64,000 bases of DNA from Roseiarcus sp963816065. GTDB lineage: Bacteria > Pseudomonadota > Alphaproteobacteria > Rhizobiales > Beijerinckiaceae. The notes below the pieces were generated by a model that saw nothing but the letters and a program-made list of their open reading frames with translations, was not told the origin of the DNA and ran no database searches. Each line of letters opens with the position of its first letter. The stretch's first letter is position 1. A program made the position numbers and the translations under genes. Below are positions 28,443 through 38,578 of the stretch, one piece after another. The stretch covers positions 248,001-312,000 of the forward strand of contig CAWFJG010000001.1 of assembly GCA_963816065.1 (NCBI GenBank). Direction: 5' to 3'.

Positions 28443-29030
28443 GTGGCGGCGACCGAAGCAAAACGGCAGGCCAATCGCTGGCCGGCGCTGCTCGACGCGG
28501 CGGCCGCGAAGTTCGCCGAGCTGGGCTATCACGCCACCACGATCCGCGAACTCGCCACCGCGACGGCCATGACGCCGGGCGCCATCTATTTCCACGTCCC
28601 CGGCAAACAGGCGCTGCTGCTGGCGGTCTACGAAGAGGGCGTCCAGCGCATCGTCGATCGCGTCGAAAGGGCGAGCGCAGGCGGCGAGGACCCCTGGGAA
28701 CAGCTCGCCGCCGCCGTCGAAGCGCACCTGGAAGCGATCCTCGACGCCAGTGCCTACGCGCGCGTCGTCATCCGCATCCTGCCTGACGACGTCCCCGAGA
28801 TCGCCGCTGATCTCACCCGCCTGCGCGACCGCTACGAACAGCGGTTTCGCGACCTGATCGCAGGGGTGCGGTTGCCGAAGAGTGTGAACCCGCAGCTCGC
28901 CAGGCTCTTCCTGCTCGGCGCGCTCAACTGGACGCCGGTTTGGTTTCGGCCGGACGGGGTCGCCATTGGCGAGATCGCGCGCGCGGCGCTCGCCCCGCTT
29001 CGGGCCCTGGCGCGCGAGCAAGCGCCATGA
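28443..29030 (+). CDS. TetR-family transcriptional regulator
   Basis: The 195-residue protein begins with GTG at 28443, 27 bases after the inverted repeat. It has the TetR HTH: LLDAAAAKFAELGYHATTIR, then ELATATAMTPGAIYFHVPGK and QALLLAVYEEGV, within the first 65 residues. The rest is an all-helical ligand-binding domain (TetR_C type). The stop overlaps the ATG of the B12-binding subunit gene, so regulator and mutase are made from one mRNA. An acyl-CoA made by the neighbouring ligase is a natural candidate ligand (inference). Confidence 0.92.
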   Translation: MAATEAKRQANRWPALLDAAAAKFAELGYHATTIRELATATAMTPGAIYFHVPGKQALLLAVYEEGVQRIVDRVERASAGGEDPWEQLAAAVEAHLEAILDASAYARVVIRILPDDVPEIAADLTRLRDRYEQRFRDLIAGVRLPKSVNPQLARLFLLGALNWTPVWFRPDGVAIGEIARAALAPLRALAREQAP

Positions 29031-29476
29031 GAGCGGCGCGTCTCGACCCCCCTGCCCGCGTCCTCGTCACCAAGATCGGGCTCGACGGCCACGATCGCGG
29101 CAGCCGAATCGTCGCGGCCTTCTTGCGCGACGCGGGCATGGACGTGATCTACACGCCGCCCTGGCAGTCGATTCCCGCCGTCGTGAAGCTTGCGACGGAA
29201 GAGGATGTCGACGCGATCGGAGTCAGTTCGCTCGCCACCGACCACCTGATCGTGCCGCAGCTCATTCGGGCGCTCGGCGCGGCCGGACTGGGGCACGTGG
29301 CCGTCGTCGTGGGGGGCATCGTGCCCGACGACGAGCGCCCGGCGCTGATCGCCTCAGGGGTGAGGGCGGTCCTGGGCCCCGGCGCCTCGCGGGATGAGAT
29401 TGTCGACCGCGTGGCCGCGCTCGCCGCCGAGGCGCGCGCGGCGCGTGACTCCGAACTCAGGGAATGGACATCATGA
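29027..29476 (+). CDS. B12-binding small subunit of acyl-CoA mutase
   Basis: This 149-residue protein corresponds to the C-terminal cobalamin-binding domain of methylmalonyl-CoA mutase and to the separate small subunits of isobutyryl- and 2-hydroxyisobutyryl-CoA mutases. The B12 base-off motif is clear: KIGLDGHDRGSRIVAAFLRD (Asp-x-His-x-x-Gly, near residue 18), then AIGVSSLATDHL and VVVGGIVPDDERPALIASGV (the second half of the Rossmann fold). The His that ligates cobalt is present. Start and stop overlap the flanking genes (ATGA both times), so it is translationally coupled to the regulator and to the large subunit. Confidence 0.93.
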   Translation: MRAARLDPPARVLVTKIGLDGHDRGSRIVAAFLRDAGMDVIYTPPWQSIPAVVKLATEEDVDAIGVSSLATDHLIVPQLIRALGAAGLGHVAVVVGGIVPDDERPALIASGVRAVLGPGASRDEIVDRVAALAAEARAARDSELREWTS

Positions 29477-31160
29477 CCAAGGAAGCCGTTCAACTTCCCC
29501 TGCCCGGCTTCGACCAGGCGTTCGGCCAATGGCGTGCAAATTACGCCAGCCAGATCGGCTCGGAGCGCAAGGTCGTCAATCGCTCCGGCATCGAGATCAG
29601 GCCGCTCTATACGCCCCGCGACTGGGATAGCTCCGCCTACGAGGCGGATCTCGGCTTTCCGGGACAGTATCCGTTCACCCGCGGAATCTATCCGACCATG
29701 CACCGCGGGCGCACCTGGACGCAGCGCCAGCTGATCGGGCTTGGAACGCCCGATGATTATAACGCCCGCGTTCGTCAACTTCTCGCCGCGGGCGCGACTG
29801 CGATCAGTTTCCTGCCGTGCAATTCGGGCTTCCGCGGCCTCGATTGCGACGAAGTCGACCCCGCCTTGCTCGGCACGTGCGGCACCGTGTCGAACACCGT
29901 CGACGACTTGGACGTCGCTCTGGCGGGTGTGCCCCTGGGCCAAATCTCGACCGCGATGAACGATCCCTCGCCTTTCACGCTGCTCGCCTTCACGCTGGGG
30001 GTCGCCAAGCGCCGCGGCGTCCCCTGGACGGCCGTCTCCGGCACGTCCAACCAGAGCGACTATATTTCCCATTTCGTCGCCAACCACATGTTCTACCGCC
30101 TGTCGCTTCCAGGCTCTCGGCGGGTGCTGACCGATCACGTCGCGTTCTGCCTGGAGCGCGTGCCGAACTGGAACCCGATTTCCGTGGTCGGCCAGCACAT
30201 GCAGCAGGCCGGCGCGACCCCGGCCGAGACGGTCGGCTTCACCTTCTCCACCGCACTGCAATACGCCGAGGACTGCGTCGCGCGCGACATCGACATCGAC
30301 GTTCTGCTGCGCCGCTTCACCTTCTTCTTCGACATTTCGATCAGCTTCTTCGAGGAGATCGCAAAGTTCCGCGCCGCGCGGCGGATCTGGGCGCGCCTCG
30401 CGCGCGAGCGCCTCGGCGCCAAAAACCCAAACTCCTGGCGCTTCAAGTTCCATGGCCAGACCTCGGGGGTCGACCTGACGCGACAACAGCCGCTCAACAA
30501 CATCGCGCGGGTCGCGATCCAGGCGACGGCCGGCATTCTAAGCGGCCTCCAGTCCATGCACACCGACGCCTATGACGAAGCGGTGGCGACGCCGACCGGA
30601 GCGACAGCGCGCATCGCGGTCGCGACCCAAAACATCCTGACGTGCGCGAGGAGGCGCATCTTTGCGACGTGATCGACCCGCTGGCCGGCTCCTACTACGT
30701 CGAGACGCTGACGGATCAGATGGAAGCCGAGATCCTCGTGGTGATGGCCAGGATCGACGCGGCCGGCGGAATGTACAAGGCGGTTGAGGCGGGGCTCGTC
30801 CAGACCATGATCGGCAACTCGGCGCTCAGATACCAGGACCGCATCGAACGGGGCGAAGAGAAGGTCGTCGGCGTCAACTGCTACGCGCTCGATGAGACGG
30901 AGACCGCCGTCAAGCTGACCGAGCGGCCTGATCCCGGGCGCATGAAGGCGCATGTCGAACGCTTCAAGGCCTTCAAGGCGAGCCGCAGCCCGAGCGAGGT
31001 CGAGAAGGCGCTCGCGGCGCTGGCGCGCGCCACCCACGACGAGAAGGACAATGTGTTCGCCAGGGTCGTCAATGCGGCGGAGCGCGGCGTCACCCATGGT
31101 GAGATCGTCGGCCTCCTGCGCAGAGAGATGGGCTTTGGACACCCCCTCATCGTCGCGTGA
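29473..31160 (+). pseudogene. B12-dependent acyl-CoA mutase large subunit, one frameshift
   Basis: Reconstructed length is about 562 residues, that of stand-alone mutase large subunits. It has the TIM-barrel family phrases YPFTRGIYPTMHRGRTWTQR, SVVGQHMQQAGATPAE (with the conserved His242), RFKFHGQTSGVDLTRQQPLN and IDPLAGSYYVETLTDQM. One missing base near 30640 splits the last quarter into another frame. By eye-alignment the specificity positions differ from known enzymes: Leu87 where methylmalonyl-CoA mutase has Tyr89, Asn204 where it has the carboxylate-binding Arg207, and Leu114 where 2-hydroxyisobutyryl-CoA mutase has Asp117. The segment after Ser112 (FLPCNSGFRGLDCD) replaces the usual Phe-Asp-containing loop. 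The substrate is therefore probably not one of the classical ones. Confidence 0.88.
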
Positions 31161-31161
31161 A

Positions 31162-32094
31162 GTGACCCCGGCTTTCGGGGTGCTGCTCGATCGGCTGCGG
31201 CGCGGCGAGCCCGCCGCTCTGGCGCGATGCCTGACGCTCGTCGAACAAGGCGGCGCGCTCGCCAACGCGATGTCCCGGGCGATCTACCCGGCGACCGGGC
31301 GGTCCACAGTTGTCGGCTTCAGCGGCCCTCCCGGCGCCGGTAAATCGACGCTGATCGACGTCTACGTGGCCCATGTGCGCGCCGCCGGACGCACGGTCGC
31401 CGTCGCCGCCGTCGATCCGTCGAGCCCGATTTCCGGCGGGTCCGTGCTTGGCGACCGCGTCCGCATGCAGCGGCACACGGAGGACCCCGGCGTCTTCATC
31501 CGCTCGACCGCCTCGCGCGGCCACCTCGGCGGTCTTTCCGAAAGCATTTATCTGGTTGTGGATTTGATGGATGCGTCCGGGCGTGACGTGATCGTCATCG
31601 AGACGGTGGGGGCCGGACAATCCGAGGTGGAGGTCGCGGAGGTGGCGGACGTCTGCGTCGTCGTCAATGCGCCGGGTCTCGGCGACGACGTCCAGGCCAT
31701 CAAGTCCGGCATCCTGGAAATCGCCGACGTCCTTGCGGTCAACAAGGCCGACCTGCCGCTCGCGCGTCGAACCGTCGACCAGTTGCGGGCCATGCTGAAA
31801 CTCAGGACCGACAATCGGGACGTGGCCGTCGTCGAGACAATCGCGACCAGCGGCGAGGGGGTTCTTGAACTCGCCGCCGCAATCGACGCTCGCACCGCAC
31901 GCACCCTGCCCCAAAAGCGAGCGAACCGACAGCGTCGCGTGCGCCGGCTCGTTGCGCAATCCGCCGGCCGCCAAACTCGGGACCGGATTCTTGCGCTTGA
32001 CGACGCGAAGACCGACGCGATCCTGGAGGCCGCGCTGCGCGGAGAGGTCGGCATCGTCGAGGCCGCCGACCGCCTGATGCGCGCCGTCAGGTGA
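31162..32094 (+). CDS. meaB: MeaB/ArgK-type G-protein chaperone of the mutase
   Basis: MeaB-type GTPases load and protect adenosylcobalamin mutases. The 310-residue product has the P-loop GFSGPPGAGKST (near residue 45), the switch-like VAAVDPSSPISGGSVLGDRV, RMQRHTEDPGVFIRSTASRG, the Walker B-like IVIETVGAGQSEVEVAE and the NKAD base-recognition motif. A GTG at 31162 (two bases after the mutase stop) is chosen; a TTG at 31135 inside the mutase gene is the alternative. Position directly after the large subunit is typical for isobutyryl- and hydroxyisobutyryl-CoA mutase loci as well as methylmalonyl ones. Confidence 0.92.
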   Translation: MTPAFGVLLDRLRRGEPAALARCLTLVEQGGALANAMSRAIYPATGRSTVVGFSGPPGAGKSTLIDVYVAHVRAAGRTVAVAAVDPSSPISGGSVLGDRVRMQRHTEDPGVFIRSTASRGHLGGLSESIYLVVDLMDASGRDVIVIETVGAGQSEVEVAEVADVCVVVNAPGLGDDVQAIKSGILEIADVLAVNKADLPLARRTVDQLRAMLKLRTDNRDVAVVETIATSGEGVLELAAAIDARTARTLPQKRANRQRRVRRLVAQSAGRQTRDRILALDDAKTDAILEAALRGEVGIVEAADRLMRAVR

Positions 32095-32203
32095 GCAAGA
32101 TCAGTCCTGGTGCGGCCAGAAGGGATCGACGATCAGCAAGGCCACGCCCTTGACGAGCAGGCGACGCTCCTGGCGGCGCCGGCGGCGATTGGCGTTGCTG
32201 CGC

Positions 32204-33131
32204 CTACCCGCAGAGCGCCGGAACTGCCGCATCGCGATCGACAAGCGGCTCGCCCTGTCGAATGCGGCGGGGTCCTCGATCAGGGGCCTTGCCGACCATC
32301 AAGTAGCCCCCGCCGCGCCAGATCGCCTCGAAGCGGCTATCGTCCAGGACGCGGCGGCCGATCTCGGCGATGTCGATATTTCGGTGACGCTCGACGAGAC
32401 CGGCGAAGGCGTCGCCCATGCTCATGAGCCTCGAGCCGATCCAGCGGTCGAGCCCCGGCAGGCCCAGCCGGTGGCCCAAGTTCAGGAAATTCGGCATTTC
32501 GTCGGCGATGATCACGGGGGCGCCGGGCTTGGCGACCCGAACCATCTCGCGCAGAGCGGTCTCGGGGTCGTTGAAATGATTGAACCCGCCGTTGCTCAGC
32601 ACGGCGTCGAACGCTCCGTCGCGGAAAGGCATGTCCTCGGCCTCGCCGAGAACGAGCTGGAGATCGCGGCCGGCGTTGTTGCGTCGGCAGGCCGCGAGCT
32701 GGGCGGCGGAAACGTCTATGCCCACGATCGACCAGTCCTCCGGGAGCCAGCTCGTGTAGACGCCGTCGCCAATGGCGACGTCGAGCAGGCGGAGGCCGGG
32801 CGACTGAGGCAAGTGTCGCAGCACCACGTCGCGCGCCCGCCGTTCGCCGCCGTTGACGGCCCAGAATAGACGCTCCCAGAACCGGACTTTCGGCCAGAGG
32901 CTGCTGTTGTAGAAGTCGGCCGCGGTCTTGTTGTCGTCGGTCGCGGTGTCGCGTGACAACGAGCACGCCGTCGCGAACGGGGAAGCGTGCGCCGCACCCC
33001 TCGGCGTCGCAGTCGAAGCCTGCGTCCGCGCGGCGGAGCGCGCCGTGGCAGCAGGGGCAGCGAAGCGGTCCGGGCGCGGCGGCGATCGTCGCCTTCGCCT
33101 CGGTGAGCACAGCAATGGGTTTGAATGGCAT
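32204..33131 (-). pseudogene. Class I SAM methyltransferase with zinc-ribbon-like head, frameshifted
   Basis: The N-terminus contains two Cys-x2-Cys-type pairs (LRCPCCHGALR and DAEGCGARFP) like Trm112/YcaR zinc ribbons fused to methyltransferases. After a one-base loss near 32950 the frame continues DTATDDNKTAADFYNSSLWP, then the SAM-binding motif LRLLDVAIGDGVYTSWLPED, a second motif DMPFRDGAFDAVLSNGGFNH and VAKPGAPVIIADEMPNF. About 300 residues in total, cytosolic. The ATG at 33131 has a gagga ribosome binding site. The substrate is unknown; UbiE-like and rRNA methylases are relatives. The extreme C-terminus (after GGGYLMVGKAP) may also be out of frame. Confidence 0.75.
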
Positions 33132-33405
33132 GGCCTTCGCTCCTCGATCTCAGTGCAAAAAAGCGTACGTTCACTCTCTGTTCGCGTCTACGAAATGAGC
33201 CGAGAAAATCGTGCGTCAAGGTAAAATCTGGATTGCCTCCCCATATCGCCGCCGATGCGCCGCAGGAGGTTCAAGGACAGCCAAATTCGGAGTTGACCGC
33301 CGCCAGCCCCGCCCGCGGCTCGCCCCGCACAACCCCGGCTTGATCGCGACAGTCGACCGGTCGATCATGGCGTCGGCCGAACGAGGCCGCCGAGAGAGGA
33401 AATCC

Positions 33406-34637
33406 ATGCCAATCGACACGCCCGAAAGCGCCGGGATGAACGGCGCGCGCCTCAAGCGAATCGACGCCTGCATGCGGTCTTACGTCGACCGCGGAGCCTA
33501 TGAGGGCGTCAGCACGTGATCGCGCGCGGCGGGCGGATCGTCCATGCCGGGCTGTACGGCTGGCAGGACAAGGAGGCCAAGACGCCAATGGCGGCGGATA
33601 CGATCTTCCGCCTCTATTCGATGACCAAGCCGATCGTCTGCACCGCGCTGATGACCTTCCTCGAGGAGGGCCGCATTCGGCTCGTCGACCCGGTCGCCGA
33701 ATACTTGCCGGCATTCGGCGCGCGTCAAGGTTCTCAGGCGACGACGGCGCGCTCGTCGACCCCGTCCGGCCGATGTTGTGCCGATCTCATGGCGCACACG
33801 AGCGGCCTGACCTATCACTTCCTCGAAGATTCGCCGGTCAGCCGGATGTGCGCAACCGCGAAGCTCTTGACCCCAAAGCCTTCGCTCGCCGAGGCGATCG
33901 ACGAACTGGCGCAGTTTCCGCTCGCCTTCCAGCCGGGCTCGCGCTGGCACTACAGCGTCGGGATCGACGTGGCGGCGCGGATGGTCGAGGTCGATTTCGG
34001 GCCGGCGCTCGCCACGGTTCTGCATGAACGCCTTTTCGAGCCGCTCGGCATGGTCGACACGGCGTTCGAGGTCGCCGTCAGCCAGGCGCAGCCGCGGCTC
34101 GCGGCAATGTGCGGGCGGCCGGACATCATGGCGCCGGGGACGACGTCCATCTCGCCTTCAAGGCCTGGCAAGAGGGCGTGAACGAGCGGCTCGACGTTTC
34201 GGAAACCTACCCGGTCGACACGCCCGATACTTTCATCCGCGGCGGCCACGGCCTATTCGCAACGATCGGCGACTATTTCCGCTTCGCCCAGATGCTGGCG
34301 AACGGCGGCGAGTTCGAGGGCGCGCGCGTCATCGGGCGCAAGACGCTTGGCCTCATGCACATGAACCGCTGCCGCCGGCGCTTCTCCCGCTCGAGATCGG
34401 CGGTCTACCCTTGCCCGGTTACGGCTTCGGCCTCGGCTCGCGGGTGCTCATGGACGTCGCGCAGACCGCGCCCCGGGCTCAGTCGGCGAGTTCGGCTGGT
34501 CGGGCGCCGCGAAGACGCACTACTGGGTCGACCCTCAGGAGCGGATGGTTGGGCTGTTCATGACCCAGTCGATGCTGAGCTTCGACCTGCCCGAACTCGA
34601 ACTTCGCGCCCTGGCCTACCAGGCAATCGACGACTGA
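33406..34637 (+). pseudogene. Serine hydrolase, beta-lactamase class C family, multiply frameshifted
   Basis: The pieces fit one protein of about 410 residues: a start MPIDTPESAGMNGARLKRID, then IARGGRIVHAGLYGWQDKEA, the active-site Ser-x-x-Lys in FRLYSMTKPIVCTALM, DLMAHTSGLTYHF, the Tyr-Ser region WHYSVGIDVAARMVEV, GGHGLFATIGDYFRFAQML, LPGYGFGLGSRVLMDVAQT and finally FGWSGAAKTHYWVDPQERM. At least five frame changes are needed (near 33514, 33730-33770, 34138, 34370 and 34470), most repaired by one added base. Family members are esterases or peptidases acting on small esters or D-peptides. Whether this copy is dead or badly sequenced cannot be decided here. Confidence 0.8.
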
Positions 34638-34979
34638 AAGGGGCGGCGCTCGACAGCTGGGGATCGTGAAAAACCCTGTTCTGGCGTTTGCAGCGCCGGC
34701 GCGGTCTCACCGCGTCAGCCAGAATTTTATTTTGAATCAATGTGTTGCCTCCACGCCCGACAAGCGCCGAGCCGGAGCGGCCAATTCGAAGGCGAAAGCA
34801 GGTCCATATTCGCGGCCGAACGTGTCGCGAGCAGGCATTATCGGGCGCCGGCGCGTGGCCGCTAAACCCGACCCAGCCAGGTTGCGCCGGCTGGCCGTCG
34901 CGACGAAATCCTCAATCGACGCGCACGCTCGACTCGGAGCGCCGAACAAGCGGCGGCCCGAGTCTACGCTCGACTCGCT
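34638..34979. other. Intergenic stretch, no supported gene
   Basis: About 340 bases between two converging genes. An open frame (34666-34983 plus) exists but its Arg/Ala/Pro-rich translation has no domain and no ribosome binding site. No T-tract terminator was seen. Confidence 0.4.
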
Positions 34980-36008
34980 CTAAGCTGGCAGGCGCCCCTG
35001 GCGGCCGGCGCGAGCGCCTGCGAGCCCGAGTCCGGCGAAGCCGATCGCCATCATCGCCCAGGTCGAGGACTCCGGAACGACCTTCGCATACGCGTCCGCT
35101 GCAATGAGGCTTCCTGCCTGGGAGGTCGGATGCACGCCATCCCAGAAGAGGTAGCCGTTCGAGTTGGGGCACGTGGAGGGCGCGCTCGCGCAGGACAGCA
35201 GATATTGGTCGGTCACATTGGAGAAGGCGTAGGCGCCTGGATCCTTTACGATGTTGTCGATGATCGTGAAGGTATTCAGGTCATAGACTGTCAGCCCGGC
35301 CGCCTCGACCTTCAGGTCCTTCACCACCTGGGCGTCGAAATAGGCCGACAGGCTCCGCACGAAAGCCAGGAACAAGTCGCCGGCGATCGGACCGTGGGTC
35401 GCCGAGATTTTGGCCGCCTGCGCCAGCATGTCCGGCGTCTTGCTCAGGTCGGGCACGTCGAACAGGACGAGGTCGGTCGCTCCGTCGTGTCGCAAATCGC
35501 CGGCTTCGGTGGCCACAACCGCCGCGGCGCCCTTTGCATAGGCAAAAGCCTGCAAAGGATTGGCGGTGCCGCCGGCGACGTCGCCGATGGCGGTGAACAG
35601 GTCGTTAGCGCCGATCGAGAGGGTGTATAGCGCGCTCGAGGGCGCGAAACCGCCGGTCGCCGTGGTGAACTGCGTCAGCTGCTTCTCGAGACTGGGGACC
35701 AGAGGAAAGTTCGTCGCGGAGTAGCCGGTCGTCGCGCCGCCCCAAGCGAAGTCAGTTCCTCCGACCAAACTCGGCTCGGGCGCGGGAAGGCCCATCTTGG
35801 CGGCGAGATCCTCGAGCCAGATCGGACCGTTGCTGAAGTGTCCATCGTAATATGGCGGCGCCGGATCGCCTGTCGTCAGATAGAGATTGCCGACGTCCGA
35901 CAGGCTGTCGCCGAACGAGATGATCTGATTGTACGGCCAGGCGGCCAAGGCCGGCGCTGTCGACACCGAGAGCACGACCGCTGCAAACAGAATGGGATTG
36001 ACCTTCAT
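34980..36008 (-). CDS. GDSL/SGNH esterase with PEP-CTERM sorting signal
   Basis: The 342-residue product starts at the ATG at 36008 with a ggggagga site. Residues 1-22 are a signal peptide ending Ala-Leu-Ala. SGNH blocks are present: SFGDSLSDVGNLY with nucleophile Ser35, a Gly at about residue 90, GANDLF with Asn135, and FWDGVHPTSQAG with Asp290 and His293. The C-terminus carries a PEP-CTERM-type tripartite signal: Val-Pro-Glu-Ser-Ser near 311, a hydrophobic helix, then Arg-rich residues. Exosortase would remove it after export. So this is a secreted or surface esterase/lipase. No exosortase gene is in the window. Confidence 0.9.
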   Translation of the reverse strand: MKVNPILFAAVVLSVSTAPALAAWPYNQIISFGDSLSDVGNLYLTTGDPAPPYYDGHFSNGPIWLEDLAAKMGLPAPEPSLVGGTDFAWGGATTGYSATNFPLVPSLEKQLTQFTTATGGFAPSSALYTLSIGANDLFTAIGDVAGGTANPLQAFAYAKGAAAVVATEAGDLRHDGATDLVLFDVPDLSKTPDMLAQAAKISATHGPIAGDLFLAFVRSLSAYFDAQVVKDLKVEAAGLTVYDLNTFTIIDNIVKDPGAYAFSNVTDQYLLSCASAPSTCPNSNGYLFWDGVHPTSQAGSLIAADAYAKVVPESSTWAMMAIGFAGLGLAGARAGRQGRLPA

Positions 36009-36296
36009 CTTTCCTCCCCGCTCTTGCGACCCCGAGACGCCCCGCCGGCGGGTCCCTGCCGACGGCGGGCGCTGCCGCACGGGAAGACGATAGCCGACCC
36101 GCGCGCGGATTTGCAAACGCGATCGAACAGCCTTGGCGCTTCTCATGGAGCGAGGGGCGCAAGCGATCGGGCGATGCGGGCGGCGATTGGCCAGAGCCAG
36201 AGCTCTGGCCAATTTCGGGGAGAATCGAGCAACGCGTGAAGCCGAAACTCGCGGCTCGGCCGCAGACGGGTCGAGATGTTCCGGCCTCGCCCAGCG

Positions 36297-37084
36297 TTAC
36301 AGATACTCCATATTGCCGTCGACGCTGATCGCCTGTCCGGTGATATTGGCGGCTGCCGGGGAGCAGAGGAACAAGGCGATCGCCGCGATATCGGTCGTCG
36401 TCACCATGCGTCTGAGCGAGACCTTTTCAAGATAGGTCGTCTTCATGGCCTCGAAGCTCACTCCGAGCGCGTCGGCGCGCGCCTGGATCACGCGATCGAT
36501 GCGGGGGCCCGCCACGAGACCAGGCAGTACGGCGTTCACCCGAATGTTTTGCGGGCCAAGCTCGATCGCCAGCGATTTCATCAAGCCGACAATCGCCCAT
36601 TTCGTCGAGGCGTAAGGCGTGCGGAAGGGGTAGCCGAGCCGTCCGGCGACCGACGACATCGCGATGATGCTCGGCGTCGAGGAGGCCTTCAGGATCGGCA
36701 CCGCCTGATGCAGGAAGTAGAACTGACTGTTCAGATTGGTCGCGACCGTGCGGTCCCAATCCTCAGGCCCGATCTCCTCGACGCGGGCGGTCGGGCCGGC
36801 GATCCCGGCGTTATTGACCAGGACGTCCAGTCCGCCCAGCACCTCGGCCGAGGCCCGGACGACGCGTCGCGGCGTGCTCGCTCTTGGAGACGTCGGCGAC
36901 GACGCATGAACGCCCGGGATGTCTTTCCGGATCGCCTCCACCGAGCAGGGTCGACGTCGCAAATCGACACGCGCGCGCTGGCCTCATCAAACGCCTTGGC
37001 GATCGCGGCGCCGATCCCAGCCGCGCCGCCCGTCACCAGCACTCTCAGGCCTGGCGCTGGCTTCAGGAGGTCGAAAGTGCTCAT
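36297..37084 (-). pseudogene. SDR-family oxidoreductase, frameshifted
   Basis: A classical short-chain dehydrogenase of about 262 residues: NAD(P) motif RVLVTGGAAGIGAAIAKAF (near residue 15), NNAGIAGP, the active-site Ser in IIAMSSVAGRLGYPF, Tyr-x-x-x-Lys in YASTKWAIVGLMKSLAIELG and a C-terminal FLCSPAAANITGQAISVDGN. Between residues 45 and 80 the frame shifts up to three times (near 36935, 36905 and 36870), with text such as VEAIRKDIPGVHA and VADVSKSEHAATRR found in separate frames. It probably oxidises a 3-hydroxy acid or alcohol. It is the last gene of the BKACE-MFS-SDR transcript. Confidence 0.82.
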
Positions 37085-37153
37085 GCTCGGTTCCTTTACT
37101 CGCTTTCCTTGGCGGCGCTCGAGATTTTGCGCCGCCGGTCCGCCACAAGACCG

Positions 37154-38492
37154 CTAGGCGGCATTTTCCACCCCTTGCCGAGGCGCCGGCAACTCTCGAC
37201 GCCGAATTGGTCGCCCTTGCCAGAACGGAATGAGGACAAGGCCGATCAGCGAGGTGACCAGAATGACGGCGAAAGCCGAGAGGCTGGTGCCGGTTGATTT
37301 CTCCGACGAGCCGAAGATATATGGGCCAGTGAAGCCGCCGAGCAGGCCGATCGTGTTGATCATCGCGAGGCCCGAGGCCGCCTGAATGCCATGCAGGCGC
37401 TTCATCGAAACCGCCCAGTAGATCGGCAAGATGCCGCCGGCGAAGAAGGAGTTCAAAACAAAGAGAGTGATTCGAGGGACATTCCGGGATGAGCATGAAC
37501 AGGCCGGCGGTGACCGCGTCGCCGGCCGTCAGGATCGCCATGAAGACGAAGTCGTTGGTGACGTGACGATGGATTCGCGGCAGTATCAGGACACCGAGGA
37601 GGAATCCCACTCCGACCGAGGCCGACAGCAGACCGATGTAGAACGAGTTCGTCACGTGCATGGACTGCACCATCGCCGGGAGCGAAGAAGTACAGACCGA
37701 CGAACCCGACCTGGTTGAAGAAGTAGATCAGGCCCATGATCAGCGTAGTCGGCTGCTTCAGCGCGGTCAGCCACGCGCCCTTGACATGGTGCGGGCTCGC
37801 GCCGCCGGCGGCGTAGGCTCTCGAGAACTTCGGCTTCGGCCGGCGTCAGCCAGGCGGCGGTTTTCGGCCGATCGGGGAACAGGAAGAAGAGGATCACGCC
37901 GAGCGCGATGGTCGGGAGCCCCTCGATCAGGAACATCCACTGCCAGCCGGCCAGCCCCAGAAGACCGTCGAGTTGCAACAAAGCGCCGCCCAGGATGCTG
38001 CCGACGATCAGCCCCACCGAAGGGGCGGTATAAATCAGTCCGACTGCAACGGATCGGTCCTTCTGGGCGAACCACAACGTCGTCACATACATGATCGGGG
38101 GAAACAGTCCGGCTTCCGCGATCCCAAGGAGGATGCGAAGGGCGATGAAGGACCAGTCGCCCTGGACAAACATCATCGCCGCGGACAGGAACGCGCCAGG
38201 TGACCGCGATTCGAGCGATCCACCGCCGGGGACCGACGCGATAGGCGATGAGGTTGCTCGGCACTTCACAGAGCGCATATGCCCAGTAGAAGACGCCGGC
38301 GCCGAAGCCATAAACCTCTGGGCCAATTCCGAATTGATGCTGGAGCGCGGACTTGGCCATGCCGACGTTCGTGCGGTCGAGGAACGACAGGAAGTAGATC
38401 GCCAACATCAGCGGCAGAAGACGCCAAAGCGTCTTGAGAGTGGCGAGCGGTGCACACTCGTCCTTACTCGTTCGAATCCTATCCATACTCAT
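37154..38492 (-). pseudogene. MFS transporter, anion:cation symporter type, frameshifted
   Basis: The N-terminus (LMLAIYFLSFLDRTNVGMAK with the following ALQHQFG) and the motif VPSNLIAYRVGPRRWIARI are typical of the ACS branch of the major facilitator family, which imports organic acids such as phthalate, tartrate or hydroxyphenylacetate. Further pieces, LRILLGIAEAGLFPPIMYVT, LIEGLPTIALGVILFFLFPD, ASVGVGFLLGVLILPRI and GGILPIYWAVSMKRLHG, show the twelve-helix plan but lie in different frames, with at least four shifts. The order and lengths fit a normal transporter of about 445 residues. It sits between the BKACE and SDR genes and probably imports their substrate. Confidence 0.8.
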
Positions 38493-38578
38493 GTTTATTC
38501 CCTCCCTGTGCTAGGGCTTCTGCAAATATCTCGAAAGTCCGCTTGCGCGGATTTGCTATATTGCTGCAGTTCTGCCGT

